Below, one piece after another: positions 60,471 through 64,000 of a DNA stretch of 64,000 nucleotides; position 1 is the stretch's first letter; each line of letters starts with the position of its first letter. Under the pieces are notes generated by a model. That model made no database searches. It saw only the letters and a program-made list of their open reading frames with translations, and was not told where the DNA came from. The translations under genes and the position numbers were made by a program. Source of the stretch: Artemisia argyi (Eukaryota > Streptophyta > Magnoliopsida > Asterales > Asteraceae); the NCBI GenBank assembly GCA_030686995.1, contig CM060692.1, positions 16,721,465 to 16,785,464 of the forward strand. Direction: 5' to 3'.

Positions 60471-62124
60471 TGTTGACATAAATAATGTCTAAAAACATTG
60501 TTAGCATATTAACAATATCTCTATGTTTTGATAATTACAAAGCATAAACTCATTAATCTAAAACTTATGACGTAAACAAGTTTTTAGTGCTTAATATTTG
60601 TCTTTGCATCCATATCACTTAAGGTATGAATAAACAAAGTGTTTATTGCATTTCATGATCAAAGAAAAATTTTCCAATCACTAGAATTTTTATAAAATGT
60701 ATTAAACATTCTATATCTTTTACAAAATTACTTTTGGAATTAAAAGAATATGTTTAATTCATTATAAATATATGATTTCAAATTTCCAACCAAAAATGGC
60801 AAATTTTATCCAGAAAAATCTCCCCCCCCCCCCACTAGAAGACAAGAAAATCCAACGTTCTGAAGGGGCGGCCCCCTTAATTCCTTAGGCGGCCCCCTTA
60901 ATCATTAAGGGGACCGGCCACGCTCCAGAACAGTAAATTTTCTCCCTATAAATACTGGTTCATCCCACAGAATTTTCTCACCTTTTGCACGAAAATTTTC
61001 AGTCCCATTCCCTTCAAAACATCTTTCTAAATCCTTTGATCATAAGATTATAAGTCTTTATTTCAAGTGATCCAATCCTTCACCACTCAAAGTGCAAGAG
61101 AAGAATCCTCCCTATCATAAAGCCAAAGATGTATTAGGATCTAGTTAGTGTTTATGTGATGTTGTGAGTTATGTATATGTAATAAGTAGATCAAGATGAT
61201 CTTACTTAGTAGTGAGTTTATGAGTGAGTAAGAAGTAGTGGGAAGAAGTAGTAGTGTGGAGAAGTCATGAAGTTGTGAAGAAGTAGATGTGTGAATATGT
61301 AGTGGAGTATAGAAGAAGTTGTGAAGTAGTGAAGAAGTCGTGAAGTCGTGAAGCCATAAAGAAGTCATGAAGTCGTGAAGCCATGAAGAAGTCGTAAAGT
61401 CGTGAAGTCGTGTAGAAGTTGTGTAGTGATCGAAGTAGTGTTGTGAGATTGGTTCTAGCTACTATTAGAACTCGACATTTAGATTAGTGTCGTTAAATGG
61501 TGTAAGCAAAAGTTGTGTATGGTTTTCTCCGCCAAAAGGGAGCTTGTTGAGTAGTGAAGAAAACTCTCGAGTAGGTGACTCGGGGAGTGGAGTAGGGCAA
61601 GGAAGGTGTCCTTGTAGCCGAACCACTATAAATCATCATGTCCGGTTTGCATTTCCTTTCTTTTATCTCTTTTCATTTATTCTTGCATTTATCGCTTTAC
61701 ATCTATGCTTGCCTATATGTCTTAGTTGTTGCTTATATAGTTGTGATGATTGATTATGTTGTACATAGAAGTTAATATTGTGATGGTGTGTATAATTATA
61801 TGATATGGTCAGATAGATTATTATTCACACTTCTGATATTAAGTTTAACTTGATAGATAATTTGATACAAAACATTTTAAGATTTTAAAAGGAAAACGTA
61901 TTCACACAAAGACCGACCAAAGCTCCATTCATAAAACTAAGTTATTCCAAAAGCTTACATATATAATTGATCATATTGATTATATGGCGTTTTCATACTA
62001 AATTCTAATTAAAGGTTTTCCAAACAAACAATTGAATAAATTCGAATCAACATTTTGAAACAAAGTTTTTATAAAATGAAAAAAAAGGGAAAAACTATTC
62101 AACCCCCCCTTCTAGTTTTCCACA
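60471..62124 (+). repeat. E 3' LTR (1,654 bp)
   Basis: Repeat of 26527-28147. Its promoter-proximal palindrome has an extra GGCGGCCCCCTTAATTCCTTA unit (60865-60919), and a C run has grown at about 60822-60834. Confidence 0.9.
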
Positions 62125-62129
62125 GATAA

Positions 62130-62457
62130 TGATTTCGAAACTACCTAATGTGACGGGTAATAGGTTTATGCTGAAGGGGCGGTTACGGAAATTCAATGTG
62201 CAAAAATGGATGATAGTGTCTATTCTTTCAATATTTCCATTAGCTAATTCTACATCATAACCAATTCCTAGAGGTGTCGAGGCGATTCCTAGTAGAGGCA
62301 TAAACGTAGTGGATATGAAACTCCTATCAGCACTAGTATCAAACAATATGGAAGCATAGCGGTTGTTGAGAAGGAACGTACCAGTAACGACATTCGTATC
62401 CTCCTTGATCTCCTTTCCAACCGCATAAACCTTAGCTTGGGTTGCTCCCACATCCAC
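62130..62457 (-). pseudogene. pol: T protease (5' side of the E insertion)
   Basis: Reads VTGTFLLNNRYASILFDTSADRSF: the active site is DTSA where Tekay relatives usually have DSGA. It continues through a NLLPVTLGSFEIII segment and is cut by E at the GATAA site; the rest resumes at 26521. An open frame that extends into E (to 62095) does so by chance. Confidence 0.82.
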
Positions 62458-63681
62458 TGACGGTGCTTCAGCAACTTGGATTCCTCTGTTCCCTCCTATT
62501 CCTTGATGATTTTGGCGTTGTCCACCACTTCATGTTCCTCTGTTTACCCAACTTGTTCCATTTCCAGTATTTCCTCCAGTCAATGTCTCACGGCATTCAT
62601 TCCTGTAATGTCCCTTCTTACCACATCCAAATCAAGTAACTGTTGCCTTCCAATCATTGCCCTATACCATAGCAAGTAGTCAGGACCTATAATCCTTAGC
62701 AAGATCCCCTGGCTTAGAGCAATTCTTGCATATCACAGCACATCTTCCATAGTGATGATGGGTGCATCGTCTACACAACGGTTTGGTTCCATCATAATCT
62801 TTCTTCTCTCCATTACCAATTGCATACACCTTGGTAGTCTCTTGCCGTTTGTTGGGCTTGTCATGTCCCTTAGCATGTTCATTCCTTTTCCTCTTATCCT
62901 TCTTCCCTTTCTCAGCATTCTCCAATGCAATGGAATCCATTAGACTCTGAGCTATAGAGATGGCCTCATGAAGATTTGCGGGTCTCGCAGCGATCACATC
63001 ATTCCTCGTTGCTAGAGGCAGACCATCAGTATAATGATCAATCTTGAGTGCCTCATTCTTGACCATGTCTGGGCAAAGCAATGAAAATTCCTGATAACGA
63101 CGATTGTAAGTTTTGATCAACAGATCCTTGAACTGCTCCCAAGTCATAGCATACGCCACTTCTTCTCCAACCGACTTACGATAGTTATTCCACCAAGTTA
63201 ACGCTTCGTCTTTCAGAGTAAATGTCGAAAATTTCACCTTAGCATTCTCAGCACAATTACTAATGTTAAACACTGACTCAGTCTTTTCTATCCACCTTAC
63301 CAAGTAAACGACTCCTTCAGTTCCACAGAATTCAATAGGTCCGCAAGAACGGAATTCCTTGTAGTTACAACCGGGAGTTAGGACAGGCAATGGAGTTCCA
63401 GCAGATGTATTGGAGTGGTTCGATTCCGCTAACAGTTCGGCAACACGCTGATTCACAAGTTGGTTGATCATATCCTGATCGACGGTAGGAGTGTTAGGCC
63501 GGAAGTGACCATTGGCACCCTGAACGTCAAAATTCGGGTTCCTGGCATTGTGATTGGTAGTGTCATGATTGTCGGGAGTTGGGGTCTCAACATTTCGTTA
63601 GAGACGTCGTCCTCGACGACCGGTGGTAGCCACAGCAGGGCCAGTTTGAGTGGATCTGATTTGGTTTCGTCGTTGAGCCAT
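62458..63681 (-). pseudogene. gag: T gag (Tekay)
   Basis: The likely start is the ATG at 63681 (MAQRRNQ), with a TAA after 27 codons (63600-63598); the same frame reopens and runs through 63471 to a TGA at 62680. Blocks: NQLVNQRVAELLAE, then the capsid-like region (CGPIEFCGTEGVVYLVRWIEKTESVF, LKDEALTWWNNYRKSVGEE, WEQFKDLLIKTY) at about residues 100-190, then basic KGKKDKRKRNEHAKGHDK and a His-rich zinc segment CRRCTHHHYGRC plus CKNCSKPG. A second knuckle, CGKKGHYRNEC, lies beyond the TGA (about 62625-62590). The stops make it inactive. Confidence 0.85.
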
Positions 63682-64000
63682 CAATCTGAATTCACGACAT
63701 AAGTTTTCATGAGATTCCCACAACACATAACATAACGTCCAAGAGCGGAGACAATAAGCAATAGATAGGATACCAATAGAATACCAATCACAATTATGCC
63801 AAAATCCATAGAATATCACAATACTAATATGAAAACCAACATCCATACAAATAAGAGATTCGATACAATGTTTCAAGATACGGTAGAGTAATAGATAATA
63901 ACGGTCTAAACAATACAATATTACGGAAATGGAAAATGAGATGATAAGATAACTAGCTATTCAAACCAAAGACTCCTCAGTTTAGAAAGCGACGTAACTA
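63682..64000 (-). other. T leader upstream of gag
   Basis: AT-rich, no PBS or LTR end found, so both lie to the right of the window. The gag frame stays open upstream to 63918, but the residues there do not look like gag. Confidence 0.6.

Larger units (their letters stand above)
26527..62124 (+). mobile_element. Element E: Sirevirus-like Copia element lacking gag-pol, carrying nested C and a solo LTR
   Basis: LTRs 26527-28147 and 60471-62124 begin TGTTGACATAAAT and end TTTTCCACA; the TSD is GATAA (26522-26526 and 62125-62129). The PBS TGGTACCAGAGC (28150-28161) matches initiator tRNA-Met with one change. Several polypurine tracts precede the 3' LTR, which is a Sirevirus hallmark. Without its own insertions E is about 8.6 kb. 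No gag, RT or integrase is seen; only a Pro/Ser/His-rich open frame near the 3' end remains. It sits in T between protease and RT. Confidence 0.85.

Overview
The window is AT-rich plant DNA made entirely of transposable elements nested inside one another. I see no cellular protein gene, rRNA, functional tRNA or CRISPR array. The flowering-plant family is probably Asteraceae: the proteins of the 1533-8307 element, the Athila gag-pol and the Tekay LTR style look like elements I remember from Tanacetum, Chrysanthemum and lettuce. That is recollection, not a search result.

The outermost layer (element T) is a minus-strand Ty3/gypsy chromovirus of the Tekay/Del type. Both of its ends lie outside the window. 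Reading right to left: leader (64000-63682), gag (63681-62458), protease (62457-62125), RT, RNase H and integrase (26526-23603), chromodomain end (11142-10951), then 3' LTR (10916 to beyond position 1). About 7.9 kb of the 64 kb belongs to T. The rest is later insertions, most of them delimited by a target-site duplication (TSD).

Insertions in the T LTR: a 594-bp element with long inverted ends (728-1321, flanks TCCGT/TCCAT), a non-autonomous LTR element A (1533-8307, minus, TSD TTAAC) and a 638-bp hAT MITE (9135-9772, TSD CCAAGAAT). Insertions in T pol: element B (11143-23597, minus, TSD TTCCT), an Athila-type deletion derivative with giant 5.5-kb LTRs, which cuts the chromodomain; and element E (26527-62124, plus, TSD GATAA), a Sirevirus-like Copia element without gag-pol, which cuts between protease and RT.

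Inside E lie a 3.04-kb solo LTR (30896-33935, TSD ATACC) and an Athila element C (35418-59374, plus, TSD ACAAT) with recognisable gag, protease, RT, RNase H and integrase. C is itself broken by a 194-bp hAT MITE (42340-42533, TSD CTCAAAAG) and by element D (44287-53782, plus, TSD TTCCC), a very young non-autonomous element with 3.7-kb LTRs.

All coding regions are broken by stops, frameshifts or insertions, so nothing here is autonomous as it stands. The most interesting signals are cis-acting RNA/DNA signals of the non-autonomous elements. Element A carries in U5 a stretch complementary to the 5' half of tRNA-Asp, the tRNA whose 3' end matches its primer-binding site. Tekay-type LTRs share an intron-like unit with consensus GT and AG ends. 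E carries repeated GC-rich palindromes. Several LTR families hold dense short-motif arrays.
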